From NCBI GenBank assembly GCA_022606425.2, contig JAHDVF020000581.1, positions 434,001 to 498,000 of the forward strand: DNA of 64,000 nt, written 5' to 3'. Position numbers and translations under genes: made by a program. The DNA is from Lepidostoma basale. Lineage: Eukaryota; Arthropoda; Insecta; Trichoptera; Lepidostomatidae. The notes below the pieces were generated by a model, which was not told the origin of the DNA, ran no database searches, and saw only the letters and a program-made list of their open reading frames with translations. Shown one piece after another: positions 53,414-63,839 of the stretch. Each line of letters opens with the position of its first letter. Position 1 is the stretch's first letter.

Positions 53414-53970
53414 AAAGTATTCAAATATTTAAATTGAAAATAAAAACAATGAGAATCAATCATTCAGCACTCTGTCTTTTACATCTTAAGTGTTTACGTA
53501 TGTGTAAAAAAATATTGCACATATTGCAGCGCTGTTAACATAGCAGAGCTTTCATACTGTTTAATTTTGATGCAGTTGGTAAAGTGGTTTTCAAAAATCG
53601 AATATTTGACGCTCACACAGCCCTGCAACACGCCACAAAATGGTAAATATAATAATGTAAACACAGAGAGGCCATTGCGAATATTCTAAATACATCAGAC
53701 TTAATTTGGGCTAATAATAGGCCAGACATTTGTGCAGTTGCCCAGAGAAATAAAATTACAATAACTCGTGTACATTAAGAGGTACCTACCGGCGCAAGCA
53801 CTGCATCTGAAACACTCCTGAATAAATTAATGTAGGGTAGTACTTACCTAAGCAAATATCTGTACACGTATCAACTTTCTCAATGAAAGATTAGTCATTC
53901 ATGTGTTCGTCATTTTTGAATGTAGATTGTTTCAGATTGGAGAAGAATCTGATTGTTTACTTATTAGAAA
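53414..53970. other. Spacer
   Basis: Nothing recognised. Confidence 0.35.
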
Positions 53971-53971
53971 G

Positions 53972-54150
53972 AATCTTCTTCTTCTTCTTCATTTAAATAC
54001 AAGCCTTGTGGCCTGTTTCTCAAAAGGTATTGGTCTCCTAAGAGGTCGACTCCCAGCTGTCGATCCATATCTTTGGTGTTCTGCTTGGGGGTCGCCTACC
54101 TTGGGGTTGACAGTGCAACACAATGAGAGGGAATCTGAATGTATCCATTC
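53972..54150 (-). mobile_element. LINE fragment with GAA tail
   Basis: Minus strand SLCCTVNPKVGDPQAEHQRY, GSTAGSRPLRRPIPFEKQA, reversed (GAA)n at 53972. A diverged C-terminus of the RPxRR type. Confidence 0.55.
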
Positions 54151-54289
54151 TTTTCACTTTTCAATTTATTTCAATTTATAATTTCTTTTTTAAATCATAA
54201 ACATTACAGTACCAAAGCGCTTATGACTATAGAATACAAAAACAAAAAAAAACTATTTTAAACAGAATATACAATTGTGAAATTTAAAA

Positions 54290-54672
54290 ATTACAATATA
54301 AACAATAGCAATAAACACAGTGGATACGTGGAATATAAATTAAATAAATAAAAATGTCCGGATCGTCCAGCTGACGACAAGTGCACCATCTAAAAGAACA
54401 TTATGTGTTAAATTATTTTTCTTTGTTTTTTTATTTTATATCATTGTATTTCAGATAATTTGTTTTAGATTTATTATGTAGACGTTGAACGATCGAAGTG
54501 TGCGCGGGAGATGCCTTTCGGTGGCGATGAGGTTCGCAACCCATCACACCGCGTCTCTCGCGGGGGTGAAAAGAGAAGGATGGAGTGCCGCATCGATTAA
54601 AGTGTGGCAGTTCATTCTTTCTGCCTACCCTTTCGGGGAGACGGTGTGATTGTTAGTTAGTTAGTTAGTTAG
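54290..54672 (+). repeat. SINE-2, full-length copy
   Basis: GTGGATACGTGGAATATAAA, CCGGATCGTCCAGCTGACG, AT-rich block, GCGCGGGAGATGCC, GGTTCGCAACCC, hairpin partner GCGTCTCTCGCG, and the LINE-A end with (GTTA)n. Confidence 0.85.
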
Positions 54673-54767
54673 CAATAAACACAAAAACACGAGATAGGTA
54701 ATTAAAAAAAATAGACCAATTAAGTAACAAGAAACAATAAGAAGAACAAGATAAGCAAATATCAATT

Positions 54768-55000
54768 TTATATAATACATAATATAAGAGATAGATGTTT
54801 TCTGAGGGTAGTCTCACTATCGTGAAAGATGTCCACATCCGAAGAGATAGGGTTTAGAAGGATTATTGCCCTGCCCACGGGCATAACCTTAGGTAAATTG
54901 TTTCTACACCGTGGGAGGTGAAATAATCTATGTTGTCTTTGTCGCAGATAATTGTCAGGGACAAACAAAGTCAAGTCATTCAAAATATCCGAGTAATGTA
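54768..55000 (-). mobile_element. LINE-G C-terminal fragment
   Basis: Minus strand LTLFVPDNYLRQRQHRLFHL, CRNNLPKVMPVGRAIILLNP and ISSDVDIFHDSETTLRKHL. The copy with the furthest C-terminal extent. Confidence 0.75.
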
Positions 55001-55075
55001 TGTATTCGATACATGTGCGAACCAGTATCTCCTCCTTTGTATATTTCCCTTATCCTTGAATTCCTTATTTTATCC

Positions 55076-55400
55076 CATAGTGTCTAACCAGATGTGTTTC
55101 CGAGCGTCTTCATTTCTGACACTCCGCCTGACTTTTTTGTGATTGTGGTGTCCGTCCTGCATTCGATCTCATAAGCCATGATAGGTCGCACACAGGCCTT
55201 ATAAATTCTCACTTTGCTGCTGATCTCCATGTCAGAGTTTTTCCATATTGAATTATTCAAACATCCTGAGATGATCGCAGCCTTATTTACTTGACACATC
55301 ACCTCACATAGTAGATCAGTTTGCCAACACAAGTCCACACCCAGATATCTGAATTATTCCACCTGTTCCACTGAATCGCCCTCCACAGATACAAATTAAA
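55076..55400 (-). mobile_element. LINE-C fragment, RT-proximal part
   Basis: Minus strand FRYLGVDLCWQTDLLCEVMC, QVNKAAIISGCLNNSIWKNS, SSKVRIYKACVRPIMAYEIE and CRTDTTITKK, then a break and MKTLGNTSG. This block precedes the 4785-5160 segment in the same ORF type. Confidence 0.75.
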
Positions 55401-55635
55401 ATAATATCTGTTATTATATAATATAAACATATTTATTTTCTAAATTGATATTGTACCTTTGAGGAAGAAGGGTTATAAGCAATTTTTGTATTCATTTTAA
55501 TATTGTTTCATTAAATGCAGATAAATTTTAAATGGTAGTTTTAAAAATGTACAGATGTAAAATTTATTTATACATACAAACTGTTTGATTACATTTAATC
55601 CTTGATACTTTTCAAAAACTTAAGATTTTTTTTTT
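55401..55635. other. AT-rich spacer
   Basis: Nothing recognised. Confidence 0.35.
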
Positions 55636-55875
55636 TTTGTTGAATCGCTCTTCACATCATGACAGCATGAGCCAAATCGATGTAAAGGATATTATAGCTA
55701 TCATAGTGATTCTCGTGACATGTGATAGGTAGGTAATCCAACGTCATTTTATTGTCACGTGAATTCTACACCAGACCAAAGACAGTGTGACAATCACACT
55801 GCCCTCGCCGGGAATCGAACCCAGAACCTTCGAGGTGGCAGTAAATGCACTTACCACTCGGCCACGAAGGTCGTC
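55636..55875 (-). repeat. SINE-1, full-length copy
   Basis: Reverse of the 46245 copy: distal end at 55636, B-box GGGAATCGAACCC, A-box CCACTCGGCCACGAAGGTCG at the right end. An oligo-T stretch precedes it (reversed tail). Confidence 0.9.
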
Positions 55876-55879
55876 TAAT

Positions 55880-56809
55880 CTTAGTAATTACCTAATTTCA
55901 AATAAATTGTTAAGGGCCAAGAGTTGAAGTATTGGTAATTATGATGAAACATGACAAATGATCATAAATTTTGATCAAAGAGTATTACATTTCAAAAGAT
56001 TTTTGAGATGTACTAATTTTCCTCTGACAGTATCCTGTCAACAGAGTTAAACCACCCATACTGTATACAACGTGTGAGGGGAGCCCCTTATACCGGTCCA
56101 GTATCTACTTATTCGCCTATCTAAATTATCGCCCCGTTTGAAATATAATATCTCCCCTTTTTGTACTTTAACAGCTTCTTTTTTCTAAAACGACTGCTCC
56201 AAATGAGTTATTGATATCTGGCCGAGTTCATTAAACGCCCAAGATTCATGGCGACGTTTATATCCACCGAGGAATCTTGTAGATTTCAAACACGACGTTA
56301 TGAAAGCGAAGAAAGCAAATAGGTGGCCGAAGAGGACATTTTTATCTTTCAGAAACACACCGGAAGAGCGGTTAATGAATCGTCTAATTATAAAGAAGCG
56401 TGTTTATCTATGCCGAAATAAGCGATGTCCCATTTAAAATAACACCAACCGGTTCGCAAACTGAGTATTTTTCGTTTATTAAAATGTGATACCTTCACGA
56501 TAAGTAACACGTGTCTTCCGTTTACTTCTATTCCTAGTCACCATTGTCCAGTTCAAACTCTACCAAATCTTGTACCAGTCCTCTTACACGAACGCCGATA
56601 TTGTTGTGGCACCATTAGAGTTATATTTAGAAAGATATTCCTGGAATCTTAAGTATATGTATTTCATGTGTAGTTTAATATGTTAAAATATAAATTTAGC
56701 TATAAAACATTGTCCATCATTTTAAAGGTTAAATAAACATTACACTCGGCTTCTAGCCACGAGAGTTCTATGATAGACTCAATCTGATATCGAAAAAGAT
56801 TTTCTTGTC
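55880..56809. other. Comparatively repeat-poor interval
   Basis: No match to the repeat families elsewhere in the window. Moderately GC-rich around 56080-56460. No ORF of note. Could hold regulatory or non-coding RNA sequence. Confidence 0.3.
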
Positions 56810-57260
56810 CTGTCAGACCTCCGTGGTGCATAGGGCCTCAAGGAGCCTTCTCCACCCAACTCTATCGCATCCCTGATGCGTAACATCATCCCAAGTGAAG
56901 CCTGATGCTTTGACCTCATCCTGTAGGACTCTTCTCCAGGTGGCTCTAGGTCTACCTCGCTTCCTCTTTCCCCCCATAGGGAACCAGTCTAGTGCGCCCT
57001 GAGCGATGCAGGCTGGGTTCCGTCTCAGGGTGTAACCGATCCACAGCCATTTGCGTCTAGCGACTTGTTCTCTAATTGGCTTTTCGCCTGCCATGGTCCA
57101 GAGAACGGCATTTGACATTATTTAGGACCAATAGATCTTAAATATTAAGCGAAGGCACCTATTTATAAACACCTAGTGTTTTTCAATAACGCCCGCGGTA
57201 GATTTCCAAGTCTCACATCCGTACTGCAGTACGCTATTAACGCTACTGCTGAATATATAG
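56810..57260 (-). mobile_element. LINE 3' fragment (family distinct from A-K)
   Basis: Minus strand SVLQYGCETWKSTAG with a break, then MSNAVLWTMAGEKPIREQVA, RRKWLWIGYTLRRNPACIAQ, GALDWFPMGGKRKRGRPRAT and WRRVLQDEVKASGFTWDDV to LCTTEV stop. The 101-codon frame is intact. RRKWxWIGxTLR..ALxW is the pattern of a widespread animal LINE ORF2 C-terminus. Confidence 0.85.
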
Positions 57261-57849
57261 GTATACGAAATAGATTTTAGTAATGACATTTTATCATTAA
57301 AATAAACTTGCATAATAAACCTACAATCGACTGTCCAAAATATTAATTAAACCTAGTTTTCAAACGATATTCGGAGCCGGTTCGTTCGAACCGGCGTAAA
57401 CTACAGCGGGTCAACACTAAAATAAAGTGACTTTTTATTTATACGATTCACTCATGTAAGAACGTTTTTATTTGAAAGTTTGCCGTGAAAAATAATATGA
57501 ACGACATTTCCTCCGGCCATTTTTCAATTGGGATCCTAGATTAGATATTCATTTCCGTGATGGCTTACATCTCACATAGTTCCTGGTGAGAGGAATGCGC
57601 TCTGTGACGAGTTAAGATACAGGAAGCTGTACGTTGGGAGCGGTAAGTAGTGTCAGGGGTTTATTGACGACGACAGGTTCAGGGAATGAATGGTTTTTAG
57701 AAGTGTAATGCGTGATGGGCGTCATGTAATAATTTCGTTATTGCCCGTATTTCAAGAATTAAATTTATGATTAAGATAAAAAAAACTCTAACGTAGGTTG
57801 AGAAAAATTATGTTATCCTCAAAAAAATACTGTTATTATTTGAAATTTC
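57261..57849. other. Comparatively repeat-poor interval
   Basis: Contains GCCGGTTCG-TT-CGAACCGGC (57376-57395), a short perfect hairpin. No ORF of note. Confidence 0.3.
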
Positions 57850-57945
57850 ATGGATGAAGTTCATTGTAAATAACTATGCCAGAAGATGGCAGCGAGCCGC
57901 AAAAACCGGTCGAAGACACAAGCATTATTGGATTTAAATTAAATA
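57850..57945 (+). repeat. HH repeat, eroded
   Basis: CCAGAAGATGGCAGCGAGCC then GCAAAAACCGGTCGAAGAC. Stem II and GAA are partly lost, ACCGGT and C kept. Confidence 0.4.
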
Positions 57946-57949
57946 TACT

Positions 57950-58080
57950 CTTCTTCTTCTTCTTCTCCTTCCTCTTAGTTTAGATCGTATGATCTGTTTA
58001 TGACGGTGAGCTGTCCTGGGATGATGATGTCCAGCGGTCTCTCCACCTTTTTGGCGGTCTTCCTGGTAATCTATTGCTGC
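57950..58080 (-). mobile_element. LINE fragment with GAA tail
   Basis: Reversed (GAA)n at 57950, then minus-strand NRLPGRPPKRWRDRWTSSSQ DSS. Inserted next to a SINE-1 tail. Confidence 0.6.
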
Positions 58081-58084
58081 TTAG

Positions 58085-58343
58085 ATATTATTATTATTAT
58101 TATTTTGTTGAATCTTTCTTTAAGTCATGACAGCATGAGCCAAATCGATGTACAGGGTATTATAGCTATCATAGTGATTCTCTTGACATGTGATAGGTAG
58201 CTCATCTATCGCCATTTTATAGTCACGTGAATTCTACACCAGACCAAAGACAGTGTGACAATCACACTGCCCTCGCCGGGAATCGAACCCGGAACCTTTG
58301 GGGTGGAAGTCAAAGCACCTTACCACTCGGCCACGAAGGTCGT
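58085..58343 (-). repeat. SINE-1, full-length copy
   Basis: Reverse orientation, (ATT)n at the left, distal block, TTATAGTCACGTGAATTC, B-box GAATCGAACCC, and a GGCCACGAAGGTCG right end. Confidence 0.9.
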
Positions 58344-58866
58344 AGATATACTCATACATATAAAAAATACTTTTTTGTGTATATTTGCATTATGTATTAT
58401 GTTATTCTCTATGTTAATATGAACGCACCAGTGCGTAGGAATATTCTTTTTAGGAACCTTCTTTTGTAAATTTAGTATGAACAGTATTTAGTATATTTGA
58501 CATATCCTGATGCAACATATTTTTTCTATTAATGATATGTTATTCGACGATTTGCTGTAATTAAGAATGTGTAGGTGCACCATTGATTAAGAGATCGCTT
58601 CTATTATATTCACACATGGGACACATCAATGTCGTACTATCTAATAACATAATGAATAGTGAAGTACTTAATTTGAGTCAATTATAATAATCTACAACCC
58701 ATTAACCATCAAAATAAATGCATAAAAATATCACCAATTTAACAAAAAGCGATTCCTTGCTATTAAATTATTTTATTCTGCTTATTTGGACACAGAAAAT
58801 ACTTATTAGTGCCATTAATGTTACAAAATATTCACTTTTGTTTCAATAGCTATATGCGAGTACATA
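58344..58866. other. AT-rich spacer
   Basis: Nothing recognised. Confidence 0.4.
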
Positions 58867-60150
58867 GGTTGCCTTTTATGTTTTTACAATCGAACAGTAG
58901 ATGGCGTTAGTGAGTTATGGCATCACTGTATTTGTGAACATTGACGTTTGTTATTGCGAAGCCAGTGGCAACATACGAATTGACCGATTAGGTTGTTGAT
59001 AGTGAACGCTTAAAAGAAGCAAGTTTGTGTGAAAATGGAGATCACTCGTGAAGGTTTTCGTTGGATGATTTTTTATGATTTAAAAAAGACCTTTTTCGAC
59101 AACAATGCATAGAATCGCTTCGTGCAACTTTTGGTAATGAAGCACCATCAGAGAAGACTGTTTTGAATTGGTTTGCAGAATTTTGTCGTGGTCGTGCGTC
59201 CGACAGTGATGAATGACGAGAAGGTCGGCCAAAATCGGTTGTCATTCCGAGAAACATCGATGCTGTGCGCATTATGATTAAAAAAGATCGGCATGTGACT
59301 TACAGACAGATAGAGGCCACTCTTGGCATATCGCAGACAGCAATACAATTGATTTTGCATGAGCATTTAGGTGTGAGAAAAATTTGTTCCAGATGGATTC
59401 CGCATAATTTGACCGAAACGAAAAAAAGGCTCGTGTTGATTGATGTCACGAAATGTTGAAAAAATTCGACCAAGGAAGGTTCAAAATCCGTATACAACAT
59501 TGTTACAGGACACGAAACTTGGATATATTCTTATGAACCTGAAAACAAATAACAGTATACTGTTAGGGTGTTTGACGATGAACCCAATCCCACTAAAGTT
59601 GTTCGTTCACGGAGCACTTCCAAGAAAATGATCGCTTGTTTCTTCGGTTGTACTGGACACTTTGCAACCCTTCCTTTAGAGGATCGAAGAACTGTTATTG
59701 CCGAATGGTATACAACAATTTGTTTGCCAACGGTCTTTGATGAACTAAGGAAAAACAATAAAAAACATCGCATCATTCTTTATCACGACAATGCCAGCTC
59801 CCATAAAGCACTTCAAACAACTGAATATTTGAAGGAGAAAAACATCGAATAAATGTCTCATTTCCCGTATTCACCTGATTTATCGCCTAATGACTTTTTC
59901 TTGTTCCCTACTATCAAACAAAAGATGCGGGGACAGCGATTTTCATCACCTCAAGAAGCTGTTGAAGACTTTCAAAACCATGTTTCTACAATAACAGCTT
60001 CAGAGTGGAAAAAATGTTTCCAGAATTGGTTTGAACGTATGCAAAAATGTATAGACCTAAAAAGCAAATATTTCGAAAAGCAATAAAACACTTCGTTTCA
60101 AACTTGTTTGTTTCTTTTTTACTTTTTGTAAAAACTTAAAAGGCAACCCT
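58867..60150 (+). mobile_element. Degenerate mariner transposon with TIRs
   Basis: About 1.28 kb, the usual mariner length. The left end GGTTGCCTTTTATGTTTTTA (58867) matches the inverted right end ending at about 60148, with one mismatch over roughly 22 bp. A TA precedes the left end; a TA lies four bases past the right-end match, so exact borders are uncertain. Inside is a broken transposase reading frame. The copy is clearly inactive. Confidence 0.9.
59035..60086 (+). pseudogene. Mariner transposase pseudogene (D,D34D)
   Basis: The frame begins MEITREGFRWMIFYDLKK, shifts near 59095, and runs through the helix-turn-helix region (DRHVTYRQIEATLGIS) and WIPHNLTETKKR. It then shifts again near 59440 and resumes at VTGHETWIYSYEPE. 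The first catalytic Asp is changed to His (CAC at 59511). The second Asp (YHDNAS, 59787) and third Asp (SPNDFF, 59892) remain, with 34 residues between them. In-frame stops occur after DSDE and at 59850 after EKNIE. The C-terminus WFERMQKCIDLKSKYFEKQ is intact. Cut-and-paste activity is excluded by these lesions. Confidence 0.92.
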
Positions 60151-60239
60151 CGTAGTAAGTATTTTTTTATGAATCTACGCTCCTTTAAATTTTCATTTTA
60201 TCAATGAAAACGAAAATATGTGTTGACAATGGAATTTTG

Positions 60240-60655
60240 ATTAAAACCTGTGGAAGCAAAGCATGAAACTGGCTGGAAGCGATATACTCGTATGCGAAAA
60301 AAATTAGACCCCTTAGCGTGATAAAACGATGATATCATTTCTAATTTTGATATCAGAAAATAATGTATGGCGGATGAAAATATTATGAACAAAATTATGA
60401 AAAGATCGTTGCGTTAGTTTGAACATACGGAACGCATAGACAAAGAAATAATGGTACGGAGTTGAGGAAAACAATAAAAAACCCGGCATGACCAAATTTA
60501 ATCAAATTATAAAAGTCAGCCATATTAAAAGTTCGTAGAATTGACGTGGATGTGTGATTCGTTGTATTAATGTGTCACAGGATAGAGCAGTGTCTATTCT
60601 TTCAGCCTATTCTTACGGGGAAATGGCGTGATGGTTTGTTGGTGTTAATTTTGAT
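60240..60655 (+). mobile_element. LINE-A fragment (GTT-type), decayed
   Basis: AGCAAAGCATGAAACTGGC, then NIMNKIMKRSLR, damaged RPRKT, CVIRCINVSQ and a GGCGTGATGGTTTGTTGG end. Confidence 0.75.
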
Positions 60656-61009
60656 TATTATAGCTTCACGTGTTGCAAATGTACAACCTTCAGCAATAAA
60701 ACATTTTCATAATGCCTAGTAAGGCAAACTTTTCAAAACAAATTCAATTAAATATATATATTTTTAATTGTAATCAGTGACATGGATACCCTTATAGGTG
60801 AGCAGAAAAAGAGGCATTGAAATAGATCTTTAATTAAAATGTATTTAACAAAATATTTCAATTTGGCTTATTATTATTTGTTTAAGTATTATAATGGAAT
60901 ATTTATGAAACTACTAGACTTCTAAAACGTTATACACATTCAATCGCTCGCCCAGTGAGTAGAAACTATAAAGATTATTTTTATCTGGCCACATAATTCT
61001 AAACGTAAC
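60656..61009. other. Spacer
   Basis: 60660-60745 has an HH-like trace (AATGCCTAGTAAGGCAAAC). The rest is unassigned. Confidence 0.35.
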
Positions 61010-61416
61010 AGCCATGTCGAGGCGTGTCAACTTCACGTCGCTTTTCGCATTTTATCTCAATAATTTGTCTGACGCAGTTCTTCTGTCAAAACTTTGCAGT
61101 GGTCGGTATTTTCGTGAAAACGAAGATAATATTATTTTTTATAAGTAATCGCACAAATTAGTTTATTCAAAATATAAAGGTTAAAGTTAATACATGTATT
61201 TTGTTACTTGTTTTTGTTTTATTATGAATATTTAGGTTAAATATTTGATAAGAATTGAGTATAATCGTACCCAGTGAGTCATTTGTTGATATCCGGTGAA
61301 GTCGGTGGTTTACACACTATTTGCGCAATTTTTGTGACACGATAATATCTGGTGAACATAAAAAAACATGATCCCTGGTTAAGTTTTCCTTAGTTTAATT
61401 TCATTTGTGTTTTAAG
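61010..61416 (+). promoter_or_regulatory. Probable cortactin promoter and 5' UTR
   Basis: A non-repetitive interval directly upstream of the cortactin start codon, with modest GC around 61010-61130. No clear TATA box. Transcript start not determinable; a 5' UTR intron ending at 61416 is possible. Confidence 0.3.
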
Positions 61417-61577
61417 ATGTGGAAAGCAAGTGCCGGCCACACACTTCCTACGCTTGCGGCTCCAGCAGATGATGATTGGGAAACTGATCCTGATTTTGTC
61501 AACGATGTTGATGAACAAGAACAACGATGGGGATCGAAAACGGTGGATGGATCCGGGCGAAAAGGAGATTCCGTAGA
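61417..61577 (+). CDS. Cortactin, coding exon 1 (N-terminal acidic region)
   Basis: Starts MWKASAGH and contains DDDWETDPDF at residues 18-27. This is the cortactin N-terminal acidic motif, whose DDW (19-21) binds the Arp2/3 complex and activates branched actin nucleation at the cell cortex. The exon is 161 nt and ends in phase 2 at GA, followed by a GTTAGT donor. Joining to the next exon gives GDSVDMKQLREE, as expected in the family. The ATG follows a T-rich tract ending in AAG, so a non-coding 5' exon spliced just before the start codon is possible. Confidence 0.92.
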
Positions 61578-61682
61578 GTTAGTTAACCTCAAAATATTTC
61601 ACTATCATAATTGACATTTATTTCTTGTGCTGAAACATTTATATTACGTAGGCTTAAATTATTTAAACTATCGTAATTTTAG

Positions 61683-61769
61683 TATGAAACAACTTCGAGA
61701 AGAAGCTATGCAACTAAATGATCAAAGTAAGAAACAGCAACTGGAAGATGGACCACAGGCTTCTTATGG
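61683..61769 (+). CDS. Cortactin, coding exon 2
   Basis: An 87-nt exon opened by a TTTTAG acceptor and closed by a GTGTGT donor. It encodes the linker MKQLREEAMQLNDQSK through DGPQASYG between the acidic region and the repeats. The phase (2 in, 2 out) agrees with both neighbours. Intron 1 is only 105 nt (61578-61682). Confidence 0.9.
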
Positions 61770-61981
61770 GTGTGTACTAATAGTATTTATAATATTAAAC
61801 TTATTTTAATAGTGCAATTTTCTTATTTATTATATGTGACTCGACAATTACGAAATCATAGTTATGCAGGTACCTTTTCTATGGAATGCAAATTTCAAAT
61901 TTAGAACGTTTATTATTTACACTCTGTTCTCCAATATTCAAATTTTGTTTTATATGTGACATTCATTTGTTTTGTGCTTAG

Positions 61982-62135
61982 TTATGGAGGTAAATTTGGT
62001 GTCCAACAAGATCGAATGGATAAATCTGCGCTTGGACATGATCACCTAGAAAAATTAGAGAAACACGCATCTCAGAAAGATTATAGTACTGGTTTTGGTG
62101 GTAAATTTGGTGTCCAAACTGACAGAGTAGACAAG
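61982..62135 (+). CDS. Cortactin, coding exon 3 (first repeat, start of second)
   Basis: Opened by a GTGCTTAG acceptor. Encodes [18 protein letters not shown] and the rest of the first 37-residue cortactin repeat, then [13 protein letters not shown] of the second, ending in phase 0 at AAG before GTAATT. These repeats bind F-actin. Reading on past the donor gives only hydrophobic intron translation with an early stop. Intron 2 is 212 nt (61770-61981). Confidence 0.93.
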
Positions 62136-62295
62136 GTAATTTTTGTTGGTTATTTTTCACCTTTACAATTTATAATTTTTTTGTCAATTTTCTTAGTACT
62201 CATGTACTATAGTTTAATATTTTAGTATATCTTTCAGTAATTCTGTTTAAGTATTGTTTTATAACGATAAATATTTATAATATTGTTTTATAATG

Positions 62296-62609
62296 ATAAT
62301 ATGAAAGGATCGCTGCATTGGTTTGGACATATGGAGGACATGGATGGAGAAAGAATGGTTAAGAAAGTATATGTTAACGATGTAAATATAGTATGGAGTC
62401 AAGGTAGACCGAGGAAAACATGGAATGACCAAATTAATACAATTTTAAAGGTTGGTTATGTTAGAAGTTGGAATAATCGTCATGAGTGTATGACATGTAT
62501 GAATGTGGAGGAAGCTAGAGAGGTATGTCAGGATAGAGTAGTGTGGCGGTCCATTCTCTGCCTATCCCTGCCGAAAAAACTGCGTGATGGTTTGTTGTTG
62601 TTTATAATG
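62296..62609 (+). mobile_element. LINE-A copy (GTT-type) in cortactin intron 3
   Basis: Open frame MKGSLHWFGHMEDMDGERMV, KKVYVNDVNIVWSQGRPRKT, WNDQINTILKVGYVRS and CQDRVVWRSI, then a GATGGTTTGTTGTTG tail. Same orientation as the gene. A 9-base TTTATAATG occurs at 62287-62295 and 62601-62609, a likely target duplication. Without it, intron 3 would be about 195 nt. Confidence 0.88.
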
Positions 62610-62644
62610 TTCCTATAAAGATTTTAACCTAAATTTTATTATAG

Positions 62645-62810
62645 AGCGCTGTCAGCTGGGACCATAAAGAGAAAATAGAAAAGCACACATCCCAAAAAGA
62701 CTACAGTTCTGGATTCGGTGGTAAATTTGGTGTGGAGACTGACAGAGTAGATAAATCTGCTGTGGGCTGGGATCACGTAGAAAAATTGGAGAAACATGAG
62801 TCACAAAAGG
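62645..62810 (+). CDS. Cortactin, coding exon 4 (end of repeat 2, most of repeat 3); gene continues past the window
   Basis: Opened by an ATTATAG acceptor. It begins [14 protein letters not shown], completing repeat 2, and continues through [20 protein letters not shown] to KHESQK of repeat 3. It ends in phase 1 before GTATGT. The four exons total 568 nt (189 codons plus one base) with an uninterrupted frame, so the gene looks intact. The remaining repeats, proline-rich part and C-terminal SH3 domain expected for cortactin must lie right of position 64000. Confidence 0.93.
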
Positions 62811-62996
62811 GTATGTTTAATACAATATTCTGACTATAAATCTACAAGATAACACTGCTCTCTTTTATTTTATAATTCCACGATTCGAACGATTGTATGA
62901 TGTGTCCAAAAGTGGGGTATTTTAAACAAAATCATTTTGTAAACAGTATTTTTGTTACAAACAAATTATTTCTCAAGACTAACAGAGTTTCACTGT

Positions 62997-63245
62997 CAGT
63001 GGCGGTACTCCCATAGAAGCCCAGAAACCCGGCTTGCGTAAGAGATTTTGAATCAAAACCTCTTCTGGCTTACACAGGTTCAGTTCTTGTGGTTATTCCT
63101 CTTACGTCTGATGGGAACATTGTTGGAAGGTGATTTGGTGGGTTGTTGGTTTATGCGAGAGCATGATAACTGAAATTTGGGGGTTTTGATTCAAAATTTC
63201 TTATGCAAGCCGGGCTTCTGAACTTCTATGAGAGTATTGCCACTG
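62997..63245. mobile_element. hAT-like MITE carrying a LINE-J 3' repeat
   Basis: Ends CAGTGGCGGTACTCCCATAG and, inverted, CAGTGGCAATACTCTCATAG, with similarity for about 62 bp. Flanked by TTCACTGT at 62989-62996 and 63246-63253. The centre (63062-63165) is the CTTCTGGCTTACACAGG..GGTGATTTGGTGGGTTG unit known from 1426 and 26354. Confidence 0.87.
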
Positions 63246-63839
63246 TTCACTGTTAAGATTTACTTGGAAAAAAGTTTTTTTTAGTTTTGATATATATTAT
63301 TTTAAGTAAATAACAAGTGTAATCCATAATTTTTTTTATGTATAAATCATTAAGTTAAGGAATAGGAATAATTTATAATTTTATTTTATTTGTAGGCAAT
63401 TTTATTTACTTTATGTTTTGTTTTAATATACATGTTCTTTTTCTTCTTCTATCTCTTTGCCATTTCCCATTTTAAGTGGGGTCTTTTTGAATTCGCAATC
63501 TCATTGAAAAATATCATTTAATAAAGATAATGGCGTTGAAATTTTGCATTTTAATAATTGAAATATAACTTTCAACAATCTAATTTTTTTTAGAAATTAA
63601 AACAGGGAATTAAAAATAAATAGAATTTTATAAATAATCAAATAAATTTAACGTCAAGTCCAATATTTGATTTCTTTCTTTTTTTGTAAGATAATTCCGG
63701 GACCCCAATAAGAACTTAAAAAATTGTTTTAAATTTATTAAAAATATTTGTTATAACAAAAGCATAAACGTTCTAAAATAAATCATTTTAATATCTGTCA
63801 AAACTGACCACATTCATGAACACAAAAAAAATATATTTG

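Noticed and set aside
58867..60150. Active mariner
   Set aside because: Two frameshifts, stop codons and loss of the first catalytic Asp.
61956..62225. Single 89-codon cortactin-like ORF as a complete small protein
   Set aside because: It is cortactin exon 3 read through both splice sites into intron sequence.
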